NCBI RefSeq assembly: GCF_018449575.1
Contig: NZ_JAAVUT010000012.1
Location: 1-64,000, forward strand
Source of the DNA: Sodalis sp. dw_96
GTDB lineage: Bacteria > Pseudomonadota > Gammaproteobacteria > Enterobacterales > Enterobacteriaceae
Direction of reading: 5' to 3'
DNA length: 64,000 bases
Under the pieces are notes generated by a model, which saw nothing but the letters and a program-made list of their open reading frames with translations, had not been told where the DNA came from and searched no databases. Positions 55,253-64,000 of this stretch are shown one piece after another. Positions within the stretch are counted from its first letter, which is position 1; every line of letters starts with the position of its first letter. Position numbers and translations under genes: made by a program.

Positions 55253-55684
55253 ATGCAAGAAATTATGCCGTTCGTTAGCGATCACCCCATGCTTTGTCTG
55301 GCCTGGGTCGCTTTATTGATCGCCGTTATCGTAACAACGCTAAAAACACGTTTTTCCAAGGTGAATGAAATTACCCGCGGCGAAGCCATCCGTCTGATCA
55401 ATAAGGAAGATGCTGTTATAGTTGATCTGCGCGGCCGGGATGACTACCGTAAAGGGCACATTGCCAACGCGTTGAATCTCACCTCGGCCGAGGTTAAAAA
55501 CGGCAGTCTTGGCGAGTTGGATAAAGCCAAAACGAAACCGGTTATCGTGGTATGCGCAACCGGCACCACGTCGCGTGAACCGGCGGAAAACCTGAACAAA
55601 GCAGGCTTTGAACGGGTTTATGTCCTTAAGGAGGGCATATCCGGCTGGAGCGGAGAGAACTTGCCCCTCGTACGGGGCAAGTAA
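55253..55684 (+). CDS. yibN: rhodanese-like protein YibN
   Basis: A 143-residue protein with one N-terminal transmembrane helix ([18 protein letters not shown]) and a cytoplasmic rhodanese domain: [20 protein letters not shown] and the active-site loop [13 protein letters not shown] with Cys. It is upstream of grxC and secB. It has been linked to membrane-protein biogenesis and sulfur transfer in E. coli. Confidence 0.93.
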   Translation: MQEIMPFVSDHPMLCLAWVALLIAVIVTTLKTRFSKVNEITRGEAIRLINKEDAVIVDLRGRDDYRKGHIANALNLTSAEVKNGSLGELDKAKTKPVIVVCATGTTSREPAENLNKAGFERVYVLKEGISGWSGENLPLVRGK

Positions 55685-55706
55685 GACAAACTTGATAGGG
55701 GGAACC

Positions 55707-55958
55707 ATGGCCAATATTGAAATCTATACCAAATCGACTTGTCCATATTGCCATCGCGCCAAGGCTTTACTCACCCGCAAGCATGTCGTATTCCAGGAAA
55801 TACCCATTGACGGGGATGCGGATAAACGGGAAGAAATGATTAAACGCAGCGGTCGTAACACGGTTCCACAAATTTTCATCGACGGACAGCATGTGGGTGG
55901 CTGTGATGATTTACACGCACTAGATGCGCGCGGCGGATTGGACCCCCTGCTTAAATAG
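55707..55958 (+). CDS. grxC: glutaredoxin 3
   Basis: An 83-residue glutaredoxin with active site CPYC (residues 11-14), NTVPQIFIDGQHVGGCDD as the glutathione-binding part, and the same length as E. coli GrxC. ATG 55707 follows a GGGGG ribosome-binding stretch; longer frames upstream run into yibN and are rejected. Confidence 0.96.
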   Translation: MANIEIYTKSTCPYCHRAKALLTRKHVVFQEIPIDGDADKREEMIKRSGRNTVPQIFIDGQHVGGCDDLHALDARGGLDPLLK

Positions 55959-56017
55959 GCCGGGAGGCAGACGCGCGCACGGGTGCATGAAGCAAAATTA
56001 ACCAAAGGGTTTTTTTA

Positions 56018-56488
56018 ATGTCAGAACAAAATAGCACCGAGATGACGTTTCAGATCCAGCGCGTTTATACCAAGGACGTCTCTTTTGAAGCACCTAACGC
56101 ACCGAAGGTTTTTCAGCAGGAATGGCAGCCTGAAATCAAACTGGATCTCGATACCGCCTCGACCCAGTTGGCGGAAGGTATCTATGAAGTGGTATTACGC
56201 GTGACGGTGACGGCGTTGCTGGGGGAAGAGACCGCTTTCCTGTGTGAAGTGCAGCAAGCGGGTATCTTTACCATTTCAGGAATCGACGGGACGCAGCTGG
56301 CTCACTGTCTGGGCGCCTATTGCCCGAATATTCTTTTCCCTTATGCCCGTGAGTGCATAACCAGCCAGGTATCCCGCGGTACGTTCCCGCAGCTTAACCT
56401 GGCGCCGGTGAATTTTGATGCCTTGTTCATGAACTATTTGCAACAGCAGACCGATGGTGAAGGAAACCAAACGACCCAGGAAGCCTGA
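56018..56488 (+). CDS. secB: protein-export chaperone SecB
   Basis: A 156-residue tetrameric chaperone that delivers unfolded preproteins to Sec[21 protein letters not shown] and the [20 protein letters not shown] segment are conserved. Its stop overlaps the gpsA start (TGATG), indicating translational coupling with gpsA, as in E. coli. Confidence 0.97.
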   Translation: MSEQNSTEMTFQIQRVYTKDVSFEAPNAPKVFQQEWQPEIKLDLDTASTQLAEGIYEVVLRVTVTALLGEETAFLCEVQQAGIFTISGIDGTQLAHCLGAYCPNILFPYARECITSQVSRGTFPQLNLAPVNFDALFMNYLQQQTDGEGNQTTQEA

Positions 56489-57507
56489 TGATGCCTAAAA
56501 GTGCCTCAATGATTGTCATCGGTGCCGGCTCCTACGGTACGGCTCTTGCCATTACCATGGCGCGAAACGGTCATGAGGTGTTGTTATGGGGGCATGAACC
56601 AGAGCATATCCATGCCCTGGAGGCGGCACGGTGCAACCAGGCCTTTTTGCCCGATGTGCCGTTTCCGCCTTCACTGCATCTTGAGACGGATTTGTCGCGG
56701 ACTATGCGGTTCAGCCGCGACGTGCTGATTGTGGTGCCGAGCCATGTGTTCGGCAGCGTGCTGACTCAAATCAAGCCGCATTTGCGTCCCGATGCCCGCG
56801 TGGTCTGGGCAACCAAAGGGCTTGAGGCGGATACGGGGCGGTTATTGGCGGATGTCGCCCGCGAGGTATTGGGTGAAGCGATCCCCTTGGCGGTGATATC
56901 CGGGCCGACCTTTGCCAAGGAGCTGGCGGCGGGTTTACCCACCGCCATCGCGCTGGCATCCACCGACGCGGACTTTTCGGCCGATTTACAGTATCTGCTG
57001 CATTGCGGCAAAAGTTTCCGGGTCTACGGCAACGCTGATTTTATCGGCGTGCAGCTGGGTGGAGCGGTCAAGAATGTCATCGCCATCGGTGCCGGTATGT
57101 CGGACGGCATCGGATTCGGCGCCAATGCCCGAACGGCGCTTATCACCCGCGGGCTCGCGGAAATGTCGCGTCTCGGCGCCGCACTGGGGGCGGACCCCGG
57201 TACGTTTATGGGCATGGCGGGGCTGGGCGATCTGGTCTTGACCTGCACCGATAACCAATCCCGTAACCGTCGGTTCGGCATACTGCTCGGTCAGGGTGTC
57301 GACGTACAGACCGCCCAGGACGCCATCGGCCAGGTGGTGGAGGGTTATCGCAATACCAAGGAAGTGCTGGCGCTGGCGGGACGTTACGGTGTCGAAATGC
57401 CGATCACCGAACAGATCTACCAGGTGCTGTACAGGAATAAAAATGCCCACGAAGCGGCGTTAAGCTTGCTCGGACGAGCCCAGAAAGACGAGAAAACCGG
57501 TGGCTGA
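56488..57507 (+). CDS. gpsA: glycerol-3-phosphate dehydrogenase (NAD(P)+)
   Basis: A 339-residue enzyme reducing dihydroxyacetone phosphate to glycerol 3-phosphate for phospholipid synthesis. The motifs are [37 protein letters not shown] and [20 protein letters not shown] with catalytic Lys. Two adjacent ATG codons (56488 and 56491) are possible starts. The length equals E. coli GpsA. Confidence 0.97.
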   Translation: MMPKSASMIVIGAGSYGTALAITMARNGHEVLLWGHEPEHIHALEAARCNQAFLPDVPFPPSLHLETDLSRTMRFSRDVLIVVPSHVFGSVLTQIKPHLRPDARVVWATKGLEADTGRLLADVAREVLGEAIPLAVISGPTFAKELAAGLPTAIALASTDADFSADLQYLLHCGKSFRVYGNADFIGVQLGGAVKNVIAIGAGMSDGIGFGANARTALITRGLAEMSRLGAALGADPGTFMGMAGLGDLVLTCTDNQSRNRRFGILLGQGVDVQTAQDAIGQVVEGYRNTKEVLALAGRYGVEMPITEQIYQVLYRNKNAHEAALSLLGRAQKDEKTGG

Positions 57508-57559
57508 CATCGGTGCCCTGTCCGTCAAGAGTGTTTACATCTGCAAAAGGGTCGTGAGT

Positions 57560-58375
57560 ATGTCCACTGAAGAATTGGAAATGGTATGGAATAACATCAA
57601 AGCTGAAGCGCGTTTGCTGGCGGAGTGTGAACCCATGCTGGCCAGTTTTTTTCATGCCACGCTGCTTAAGCATGAAAATTTGGGCAGCGCGCTGAGTTAT
57701 ATGCTGGCGAATAAACTGGCCAATCCCATCATGCCGGCCATCGCCATCCGCGAAATAGTGGAAGAAGCGTATAAAAACGACGAACAAATGATTTATTCGG
57801 CGGCCTGCGATATCAATGCCGTGCGGCTGCGTGACCCCGCGGTGGATAAATATTCAACGCCGTTGTTATATCTTAAAGGATTTCATGCCCTGCAGGCCTA
57901 TCGCATCGGCCACTGGTTATGGGGACAAGATCGGCAGGCGATGGCCATCTATTTCCAAAATCAGATCTCGGTCTCTTTTGGCGTCGATATCCATCCGGCC
58001 GCTCAAATCGGCTGCGGCATCATGCTTGACCATGCCACCGGTATTGTCATCGGCGAGACGGCCATTGTTGAAAACGACGTTTCCATACTGCAATCGGTGA
58101 CCTTGGGCGGCACGGGTAAAACCAGCGGCGATCGTCATCCCAAAATTCGTGAAGGGGTCATGATCGGCGCCAATGCGACCATCTTGGGCAACATCGAGGT
58201 TGGGCGGGGCGCTAAAATCGGCGCGGGTTCGGTGGTATTACAATCGGTACCGCCCCATACCACCGCGGCCGGCGTTCCCGCCAGGATCGTCGGCAAGCCG
58301 GACAGCGATAAACCTTCCATGGATATGGATCAGTTTTTCGGCAGTCATGGTTTTGAGTATGGCGACGGCATTTAA
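57560..58375 (+). CDS. cysE: serine O-acetyltransferase
   Basis: A 271-residue hexapeptide-repeat enzyme that makes O-acetylserine for cysteine synthesis. The left-handed beta-helix is seen in DIHPAAQIGCGIMLDHATGI, with catalytic Asp/His, and in GNIEVGRGAKIGAGSVVLQS. The C-terminus EYGDGI ends in Ile, needed for the complex with CysK. ATG 57560 is chosen by family comparison; upstream residues overlap gpsA. Confidence 0.97.
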   Translation: MSTEELEMVWNNIKAEARLLAECEPMLASFFHATLLKHENLGSALSYMLANKLANPIMPAIAIREIVEEAYKNDEQMIYSAACDINAVRLRDPAVDKYSTPLLYLKGFHALQAYRIGHWLWGQDRQAMAIYFQNQISVSFGVDIHPAAQIGCGIMLDHATGIVIGETAIVENDVSILQSVTLGGTGKTSGDRHPKIREGVMIGANATILGNIEVGRGAKIGAGSVVLQSVPPHTTAAGVPARIVGKPDSDKPSMDMDQFFGSHGFEYGDGI

Positions 58376-58379
58376 CATT

Positions 58380-58847
58380 TTACCTGCCCGCGCCGGCATA
58401 ACCCAATTGTCGCCAGGCTTCATACACCACCACCGAAACGGCGTTTGATAAATTCATGCTGCGGCTGCCAGGTTGCATCGGGATACGGATTTTCCGGCCC
58501 ATGGGCAGATTATCCAAAATAAACGGCGGCAAGCCCCGGGTCTCCGGACCGAACAGCAAATAATCCCCCGTCCGGTATTCCACCTCACTGTGCGCCGGGG
58601 TTCCTTTTGTGGTCAACGCAAACAACGTCCCCGGCTTTTCCTGTTCCAGGAACGCCGCGTAATCATGATGGCGTTTTATATGGGCGAATTCATGGTAATC
58701 CAGCCCGGCGCGGCGTAAACGTTTATCGTCCCAGGTAAATCCCAAAGGCTCGATAAGATGCAACGCAAAACCGGTATTGGCGCACAGCCGGATAATATTG
58801 CCGGTGTTAGGCGGGATTTCCGGTTCGTATAGAACGATATTCAACAT
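58380..58847 (-). CDS. trmL: tRNA (cytidine/uridine-2'-O-)-methyltransferase TrmL
   Basis: A 155-residue SPOUT methyltransferase that modifies the wobble base 34 of tRNA-Leu isoacceptors. It begins [20 protein letters not shown], with [15 protein letters not shown] and [20 protein letters not shown] as the trefoil-knot SAM site. ATG 58847 matches the family start. It is convergent with cysE. Confidence 0.96.
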   Translation of the reverse strand: MLNIVLYEPEIPPNTGNIIRLCANTGFALHLIEPLGFTWDDKRLRRAGLDYHEFAHIKRHHDYAAFLEQEKPGTLFALTTKGTPAHSEVEYRTGDYLLFGPETRGLPPFILDNLPMGRKIRIPMQPGSRSMNLSNAVSVVVYEAWRQLGYAGAGR

Positions 58848-58931
58848 ACTGCCCCCTTGAAGAGGGCGAAGAATAACAAAAAAAAGCCCGACGTGCCGCA
58901 ACTCCCCACAGCCTTCGGCTTCGACTGGCTA

Positions 58932-59014
58932 ACGATGCTGCAATTATTGCCACGTCCTCAGATCATCGATGCTGCAATTATCGCCACGTCCTCAAGTCAT
59001 CGATGCTGCAATGG
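58932..59014. repeat. 34-bp tandem repeat abutting the cpxA 3' end
   Basis: GATGCTGCAAT recurs at 58934, 58968 and 59002, exactly 34 bases apart, with CCACGTCCTCA shared in the first two units. The third unit contains the last codons and stop of cpxA (minus strand), so the array seems to have grown out of the gene's own 3' end. Confidence 0.8.
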
Positions 59015-60367
59015 CAGCCACATTACCAGGCGCAACCCACCTAGCGGACTGTCCTCAGCTTTGACCCAGCCGTGATGTTGCTCCACCGCTTTTTCAACGA
59101 TAGCCAGGCCCAGGCCGGATCCGCCGGACTCACGATCGCGGGCTTCGTCGGTGCGATAGAAAGGACGGAAAATCTGTTCACGATCCTCTTCGCTTACGCC
59201 GGGTCCATCGTCATCCACCTGGATGGTCACGCCTTGAGCATCGGCGCTAAAGGCCACGGCAATGCGCTGATGGGAATAACGCAACGCATTGCGCACGACG
59301 TTCTCCAGGGCGCTGTCCAACGCCGCCGGATTACCCACCAATACCCAATTGCCCGGAGGCGCGGTAATTTCCAGGGTTTTCCCCATCTGCTCGGCTTCAA
59401 ATTTCGCGTCCTCCAGCACATCGTTCCATAACTCGCTGGCCTTGATGAATTCCCGCGTCAATTCGTTCTTATGCTGATTACGCGACAATACCAGCAGGTC
59501 GTTAATCATGGAGTCCAGCCGCTGGGCTTCGGTTTCAATGCGCGCCAGTTCGTTGCCTTCGCCATGCTTGCGCCGCATAAGGGCCGTGGCCAACTGCAGA
59601 CGGGTGAGTGGCGTGCGCAATTCATGGGAGATATCCGACAGCAGCCGTTGCTGCGCGGTGACCATTCTTTCCAGTGCGCTGACCATTTGGTTAAAGCTGA
59701 CGCCGGTGGCTAAAAATTCCTGCGGACCGGCTTCCAGCTCGGGATGCTGGCGTAAATTACCCCTGGCCACTTCATCCGCGGCGTATTTAAGTTTGCGTGC
59801 CGGTTTTGCCAGGCTCCAGGCCAGCCAAAGCAGTAAAGGTATGCTGATAAGCATGGTAACAATCAGCAGTAAAAACGGCCGATCAAACATTAAATTGATG
59901 AAATCCGACTGTGAATTGCCTGCCGGCCGGATTTGATAAAGCTGATAATTATCATCCCCGTCTCGCACCGCGAAAGGACCGACCAATTCCATGCGGCCAT
60001 ATTTTTTCTTTTGCGGCTGATCCGAGTTATCGGATTGGCCGATGAAATTGCGGATGACCTGCATTTCGTTACGCTGAGCGCCGATAACCCGCCCCTCGCT
60101 GGTCACCAGAATCAAACGTTGTCCCGGCGGCGCCCATTTATCGATGGCGCGAAACAACCGGCGCCACCACATCAGATCGTTGGCCGGATCAGCGGCCAGT
60201 TCCGCCTCGACATGCTGTTGCAACATAACGCCTTGACGCTGTTCACTGTCCAGCAATGGGGTCAACTGGCGGGTATCCAGTTTTGGAACCATTAACACCA
60301 GCATCAAAACCAGCGCCAGGGTTAGCCAGAAGATGGCGAATATCCTCGCGGTCAAGCTATTAATCAT
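58997..60367 (-). CDS. cpxA: envelope stress sensor histidine kinase CpxA
   Basis: A 456-residue two-transmembrane sensor kinase/phosphatase for CpxR. Helix 1 is at 8-28, the periplasmic sensor spans about 30-160, then come helix 2 and a HAMP domain. The phospho-acceptor His lies in LLSDISHELRTPLTRLQLAT. The ATP domain has VVRNALRYS, DDGPGVSEEDREQIFRPFYR and GSGLGLAIVEKAVEQH. The start overlaps the cpxR stop by four bases. Its C-terminus ends in the first unit of a short tandem repeat. Confidence 0.97.
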   Translation of the reverse strand: MINSLTARIFAIFWLTLALVLMLVLMVPKLDTRQLTPLLDSEQRQGVMLQQHVEAELAADPANDLMWWRRLFRAIDKWAPPGQRLILVTSEGRVIGAQRNEMQVIRNFIGQSDNSDQPQKKKYGRMELVGPFAVRDGDDNYQLYQIRPAGNSQSDFINLMFDRPFLLLIVTMLISIPLLLWLAWSLAKPARKLKYAADEVARGNLRQHPELEAGPQEFLATGVSFNQMVSALERMVTAQQRLLSDISHELRTPLTRLQLATALMRRKHGEGNELARIETEAQRLDSMINDLLVLSRNQHKNELTREFIKASELWNDVLEDAKFEAEQMGKTLEITAPPGNWVLVGNPAALDSALENVVRNALRYSHQRIAVAFSADAQGVTIQVDDDGPGVSEEDREQIFRPFYRTDEARDRESGGSGLGLAIVEKAVEQHHGWVKAEDSPLGGLRLVMWLPLQHR

Positions 60368-61062
60368 GCGGCGGATACCATTAAATAACCCCGGCCCCGC
60401 AGCGTTTTGAACCAGGGATGCCCGTCTTTGCGCTCCGGTAATTTACGCCGCAGGTTGGAGATGTGCATATCGATTGCCCGATCAAACGGCGTCAGGCGCT
60501 TGCCCAGGACTTCCTGGCTTAAGTGTTCGCGGGAAACCACCTGGCCTAGATGCTGAGCCAGCAGATAGAGCAGGGTGAATTCCGTTCCGGTCAGCTCCAG
60601 AGGGATGCCATCGAAAGTCGCTTCCTGCCGGCCGGGATTGAGGCGCAGAAAGTCGACTTCCAGCGATGGCGTGCCGGTATCGCCGTTTTGCAGCTGTTCC
60701 GTCCATTGGGAACGGCGCAATATGGCCCTGATTCTGGCCACCAGCTCCCGATCGTTGAACGGCTTGGGCAGATAGTCATCCGCGCCCAGTTCGAGCCCCA
60801 GCACGCGATCCAGCTCGCTGCCGCGGGCGGTGAGCATAATCACCGGCGTCTGGTGTTGCTGGCGTAATTCCTTGAGCGTATCGATACCGTTTTTTCTCGG
60901 CATCATCACGTCCAGCAGCAAGAGATCCACCGAGTTGTCCAGCATATTCAACGCCTGTTCGCCGTCATAAGCCACCAGGACGTTAAAGCCTTCCATCTCG
61001 AGCAATTCTTTCAACAATGCCGTTAATTCACGATCGTCGTCGACCAAAAGGATTTTATTCAT
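60364..61062 (-). CDS. cpxR: envelope stress response regulator CpxR
   Basis: A 232-residue OmpR-family regulator. The phospho-acceptor Asp is in DLLLLDVMMPRKNG, the acidic pocket is in LLVDDDRELT, and the Lys is in LPKPFND. The C-terminal winged helix ends IDMHISNLRRKLPERKDGHP ... GRGYLM. ATG 61062 gives the E. coli length (232). It is divergent from cpxP with a CpxR box between. Confidence 0.97.
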   Translation of the reverse strand: MNKILLVDDDRELTALLKELLEMEGFNVLVAYDGEQALNMLDNSVDLLLLDVMMPRKNGIDTLKELRQQHQTPVIMLTARGSELDRVLGLELGADDYLPKPFNDRELVARIRAILRRSQWTEQLQNGDTGTPSLEVDFLRLNPGRQEATFDGIPLELTGTEFTLLYLLAQHLGQVVSREHLSQEVLGKRLTPFDRAIDMHISNLRRKLPERKDGHPWFKTLRGRGYLMVSAA

Positions 61063-61113
61063 TTTCTCACCTCCAAACGCAAAATACGTCATCAATCACT
61101 ACCAATCCATGAC

Positions 61114-61128
61114 TTTACGTAGCTTTAC
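61114..61128. promoter_or_regulatory. CpxR box
   Basis: On the minus strand GTAAAGCTACGTAAA is an exact match to the CpxR consensus GTAAA-N5-GTAAA. It lies between cpxR and cpxP and should activate both. Confidence 0.9.
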
Positions 61129-61209
61129 ATCCCCTGACGCTAGTTTGCAGCGGCATCAGTAGAATGGCTTCATCGTTAAGCAACTTAGTTATGGGTGTAG
61201 GGGTTAGGG

Positions 61210-61707
61210 ATGCACAAACTTAACGCCATGTTCGTCGCCGCCACTCTTTTCTCCGTAAACACCGTGGCGGGTGAGAATATTGCAACGGGAAGTTGGCATC
61301 AGGATGACATCGCAAACCGATGCGGCGATAGTCATTACAGTATGTTTGAAGGCGTTAGGCTGACGGAACACCAGCGGCAGCAAATGCGCGATTTGATGAG
61401 CCAGGCTCGCCTTGATATTCCCCGTATCAATGTGAGTGAAATGGAACAGTTGCATGCATTGGTAACAGCAGAAATTTTTGATGAGCCGGCTGTCAGGGCC
61501 CAAATGGAAAAAATGGCCCAACAAAATGTCATTCGTCAGGTGGAAATGGCTAAAGTGCGGAATCAAATGTACAACCTGCTTACGCCGGAGCAAAGACAAA
61601 TTTTGAATCAGAAACATCAGCAGCGCCTCGCCGAAATGGCGTCGCAAATGACCGAAATGGACCCATCTTCTGCCCAGAAGCCGGTACAGAGTGTGACCCT
61701 TAAGTAA
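61210..61707 (+). CDS. cpxP: periplasmic Cpx regulator CpxP
   Basis: A 165-residue periplasmic adaptor that binds CpxA and feeds misfolded proteins to DegP. An N-terminal signal peptide (LNAMFVAATLFSVNTVAG) is followed by two LTxxQ motifs (LTEHQRQQM and LTPEQRQIL), the hallmark of the CpxP/Spy family. Length matches E. coli (166). The mRNA 3' end carries the CpxQ sRNA. Confidence 0.92.
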   Translation: MHKLNAMFVAATLFSVNTVAGENIATGSWHQDDIANRCGDSHYSMFEGVRLTEHQRQQMRDLMSQARLDIPRINVSEMEQLHALVTAEIFDEPAVRAQMEKMAQQNVIRQVEMAKVRNQMYNLLTPEQRQILNQKHQQRLAEMASQMTEMDPSSAQKPVQSVTLK

Positions 61708-61716
61708 AACATCTTC

Positions 61717-61776
61717 ATTTTTCCTTGCCATAGACACCATCCCTGTCTTCCCCCACCGAAAGGTGGGGTTTTTTTT
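61717..61776 (+). ncRNA. cpxQ: CpxQ small RNA from the cpxP 3' UTR, with terminator
   Basis: TTTTCCTTGCCATAGACACC is the conserved CpxQ 5' segment cut by RNase E from cpxP mRNA. CATCCCTGTCTT follows, then the terminator CCCCACC GAAA GGTGGGG with eight T (61751-61776). CpxQ with Hfq represses envelope-protein mRNAs. Recognition is from memory of the E. coli/Salmonella sequence. Confidence 0.85.
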
Positions 61777-62467
61777 CAAACACTTATACGTCAAATTACC
61801 TAAAAGCAGCAGATTAAAAACTGTAAGCCACCGCCGGCAATGACAAGCACGTTAGATGGCGGCCGACTAAGGCTAAATCAACATGCCCGGCAAACTTGGC
61901 AATGCTACGATATTATCGCCGTACAGCATAAAATGACTTGCAAAAGTGTGACATAAACCAAAGGATGGCTGCTTGCCGGACAGACCGGCGCAGATCTGGT
62001 TTTAGTGACGCTGAGACCTTATGAAAATAAGTCATCCATACGCCGCCGGGCATCATAAAAATGACCAGCAAAAGGCTTATCATCTTTTGAACAACCGGTG
62101 GCGCCGATTCGCGGCATTGCATTGGTTTTTGCCGGTTCGCAACATCCATTATCAACTCAGGTGCTGCATGTGCCGATGATTGGCATTATGGTAATTGCGG
62201 CATCAAGCCAGAAACATCCCTTTTCCCATCAGGTTACAAATTGTCCCGCTTACCGAGTGGTGAAAAGCTAAGACACTGGCAAATGTAATGCATTATCATT
62301 GGGCATAAACGTGACGATAGTGGGAAATTGCCTGACCTGAATCAATTCAGCAAAAGGGATTTGATATACTATTTCCACCATAAGCCATAGGTTCGGATCT
62401 CATCCGTTCCTCAAAGTTAACCGGCATAGTGTATTCTACAAATAATAGCTAAAGCTCAGAGGTAGTC
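61777..62467. other. long spacer where fieF would be expected
   Basis: In E. coli fieF lies between cpxP and pfkA. Here the 690 bases hold no recognisable fieF part. A minus-strand frame of 80 codons (62155-61913) has one hydrophobic segment but no known relatives and no clear ribosome-binding site. The right end contains the pfkA control region. Confidence 0.5.
62337..62370 (+). promoter_or_regulatory. pfkA promoter with Cra (FruR) operator
   Basis: CTGAATCAATTCAG (62337-62350) is a perfect palindrome matching the Cra consensus. A -10 box TATACT (62365-62370) lies just downstream, with the weak -35 inside the operator. Cra is known to repress pfkA from such a site in E. coli. Confidence 0.75.
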
Positions 62468-63430
62468 ATGATTAAGAAAATCGGTGTACTGACAAGCGGT
62501 GGTGATTCACCAGGCATGAATGCAGCGATCCGGGGCGTTGTGCGCGCCGGACTTTCCGAAGGATTGGAAGTTTATGGCGTCTATGATGGTTTCCTCGGAC
62601 TGTTTCAGGATCGAATGAGCAAGCTCGACCGCTATAGCGTATCGGATATGATTAACCGTGGCGGCACCTTTTTGGGTTCGGCTCGTTTCCCTGAGTTCCG
62701 TGAAGAGGGAACCCGCGTCATTTCCATTGAGAACATGAAAAAACGCGATTTGGATGCGCTGGTGGTGATTGGCGGCGACGGTTCCTACATGGGGGCCAAG
62801 CGCCTCACTGAAATGGGCTTTCCCTGCATCGGTTTGCCCGGCACCATCGATAACGATGTTGCGGGTACCGATTATACCATCGGTTATTTTACCGCGCTGG
62901 AAACGGTGGTCGAAGCTATAGACCGGCTACGTGATACCTCTTCCTCACATCAGCGTATTTCCATCGTTGAGGTCATGGGCCGCTACTGCGGCGATCTTAC
63001 CATGTCGGCGGCCATTGCCGGTGGATGTGAATTTATTGTCTTGCCGGAAGTTGAGTTCAAACCGGAAGATTTGGTTTATGAAATCAAAGCCGGCATCGCC
63101 AAAGGTAAAAAACACGCCATCGTCGCCATCACCGAACATATCTGTAATATCGGTGAATTGGCGCAATATATTGAAAAAGAAACCGGCCGTGAAACCCGTG
63201 CCACCGTCCTGGGCCATATCCAGCGCGGCGGCAGCCCGGTGGCCTATGACCGCATCCTTGCATCGCGCATGGGGGCCTTTTCAATTGAATTGCTGTTGCA
63301 GGGTTATGGCGGACGCTGCGTCGGGGTGCAAAACGATAAATTAGTCCATCACGACATTATCGACGCCATTGAAAACATGAAACGGCCATTCAAAAGCGAT
63401 CTGCTGGAATGTGCTAAAAAACTCTACTAA
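62468..63430 (+). CDS. pfkA: 6-phosphofructokinase I
   Basis: A 320-residue ATP-dependent phosphofructokinase of glycolysis. The ATP site is [20 protein letters not shown], the catalytic Asp is in [15 protein letters not shown], and the effector/substrate parts are [20 protein letters not shown] and [17 protein letters not shown]. Length equals E. coli PfkA (320). AGAGGTAG is the ribosome-binding region. It ends 26 bases before a strong terminator. Confidence 0.98.
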   Translation: MIKKIGVLTSGGDSPGMNAAIRGVVRAGLSEGLEVYGVYDGFLGLFQDRMSKLDRYSVSDMINRGGTFLGSARFPEFREEGTRVISIENMKKRDLDALVVIGGDGSYMGAKRLTEMGFPCIGLPGTIDNDVAGTDYTIGYFTALETVVEAIDRLRDTSSSHQRISIVEVMGRYCGDLTMSAAIAGGCEFIVLPEVEFKPEDLVYEIKAGIAKGKKHAIVAITEHICNIGELAQYIEKETGRETRATVLGHIQRGGSPVAYDRILASRMGAFSIELLLQGYGGRCVGVQNDKLVHHDIIDAIENMKRPFKSDLLECAKKLY

Positions 63431-63456
63431 TCGCCGTCGTTCCCCGCCATTACAAG

Positions 63457-63478
63457 CCCCCGTTAACGGGGGTTTTTT
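63457..63478 (+). terminator. pfkA terminator
   Basis: CCCCCGTTAACGGGGG (stem of six with a TTAA loop) is followed by TTTTTT. Confidence 0.92.
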
Positions 63479-63607
63479 ATACCCCGCTTTGATTAGTTCT
63501 TTTACTTATATAAATTACGTTTTTATTCTTTAAAATGTTACATGTTTTCTGACACTCTCTGCTTAAACGATTTTCAAGTGATAAAAAGACTCTTCGGGAG
63601 AGCAACG

Positions 63608-64000
63608 ATGTCAAAGTGGCAAGCAGGGCTGTTGTTGATTTTATTGTCGGGAAGCGCGCTGGCAAAGGATATCCAGTTATTGAACGTGTCTTATGACCCG
63701 ACACGGGAGTTATATCAGGACTACAATCCGGCTTTCAGCAAATACTGGCTGGCGAAGACCGGCGACAAGGTTACCATCCGTCAATCCCACGGCGGTTCGG
63801 GGAAGCAGGCCACCTCGGTCATTAACGGCATAGATGCGGACGTGGTGACGCTGGCGCTGGAGTCTGACGTGGATGCCATCGCAGCGCGCGGGCGTATCGA
63901 TAAAAACTGGATAACCCGGCTGCCCGATAACTCGGCGCCCTATACCTCCACCATCGTTTTCCTGGTGCGCAAAGGCAACCCGAAACAAATTCATGACTGG
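63608..64000 (+). CDS. sbp: sulfate-binding periplasmic protein Sbp (3' end beyond window)
   Basis: The first 131 codons of a sulfate ABC-importer binding protein. The signal peptide [16 protein letters not shown] is followed by the Sbp motif [20 protein letters not shown] and [27 protein letters not shown] precedes the ATG. pfkA-sbp is the standard order. The frame is open at the last base, so only the N-terminal part is visible. Confidence 0.95.
   Translation, partial: MSKWQAGLLLILLSGSALAKDIQLLNVSYDPTRELYQDYNPAFSKYWLAKTGDKVTIRQSHGGSGKQATSVINGIDADVVTLALESDVDAIAARGRIDKNWITRLPDNSAPYTSTIVFLVRKGNPKQIHDW

Noticed and set aside
58934-59014. CRISPR-like array
   Set aside because: Only 2-3 units of 34 bp with no unique spacers and no cas genes; it is a simple tandem repeat.
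61913-62155. 80-codon minus-strand frame with one hydrophobic segment
   Set aside because: No start signal and no similarity to fieF or another known protein; kept only as a note in the spacer entry.

Overview
The window looks like a chromosomal segment of a member of the Enterobacterales close to the Sodalis/Pectobacteriaceae/Serratia group. The right half (about 30.7-64 kb) carries the familiar enterobacterial backbone in order: yicC, rph, pyrE, slmA, dut, coaBC, radC, rpmB-rpmG, mutM, coaD, waaE, waaA, the LPS core locus, waaL, waaC, waaF, hldD, yibQ, envC, yibN, grxC, secB, gpsA, cysE, trmL, cpxAR, cpxP (with the CpxQ sRNA), pfkA and sbp (cut by the window end). gpmM next to envC and fieF between cpxP and pfkA are missing from their usual places. 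The waaE/wabG/wabH/wabN content is of the Klebsiella/Serratia core type, not the E. coli type. The genus assignment is an inference from gene content and pseudogene density.

The left half (1-30.7 kb) is accessory DNA. It starts with the 3' part of a GH19 muramidase/chitinase-like effector and a small signal-peptide protein, then a Fic protein behind a cluster of repeated operator-like sites. Next comes a sugar or sugar-acid catabolic block (Gfo/Idh oxidoreductase, short-type 6-phosphogluconate dehydrogenase, 6-phospho-3-hexuloisomerase-like SIS protein, ACS-family MFS transporter, FGGY kinase, RpiR regulator). An 81-bp tandem duplication sits across the transporter/kinase junction.

The most interesting block is 12.4-16.9 kb. 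A polar amino-acid type ABC importer is followed by two small genes that look like the two halves of a cucumopine-synthase-like protein (a helical-bundle protein and a DUF3830 cyclophilin-like protein). The block is preceded by a good sigma-54 -24/-12 promoter with an NtrC-like site and closed by a terminator. This suggests a nitrogen-controlled system for taking up and converting an opine-like or amino-acid-derived compound. A UbiD-family decarboxylase gene lies divergently beside it.

From 17.4 to 30.7 kb the DNA is a graveyard of toxin-antitoxin modules and broken genes. It has an intact hipBA, an intact abiEi/abiEii plus a remnant of a second abiE copy, phd with a doc gene killed by a nonsense codon inside its Fic motif, and two more doc remnants in successive decay. 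It also holds a frameshifted DHA2 transporter fragment, a broken membrane-protein gene with a pentanucleotide repeat, and GC-rich apparent imports (ycaQ; an SDR gene plus its MarR regulator). No rRNA, tRNA or CRISPR array was found.
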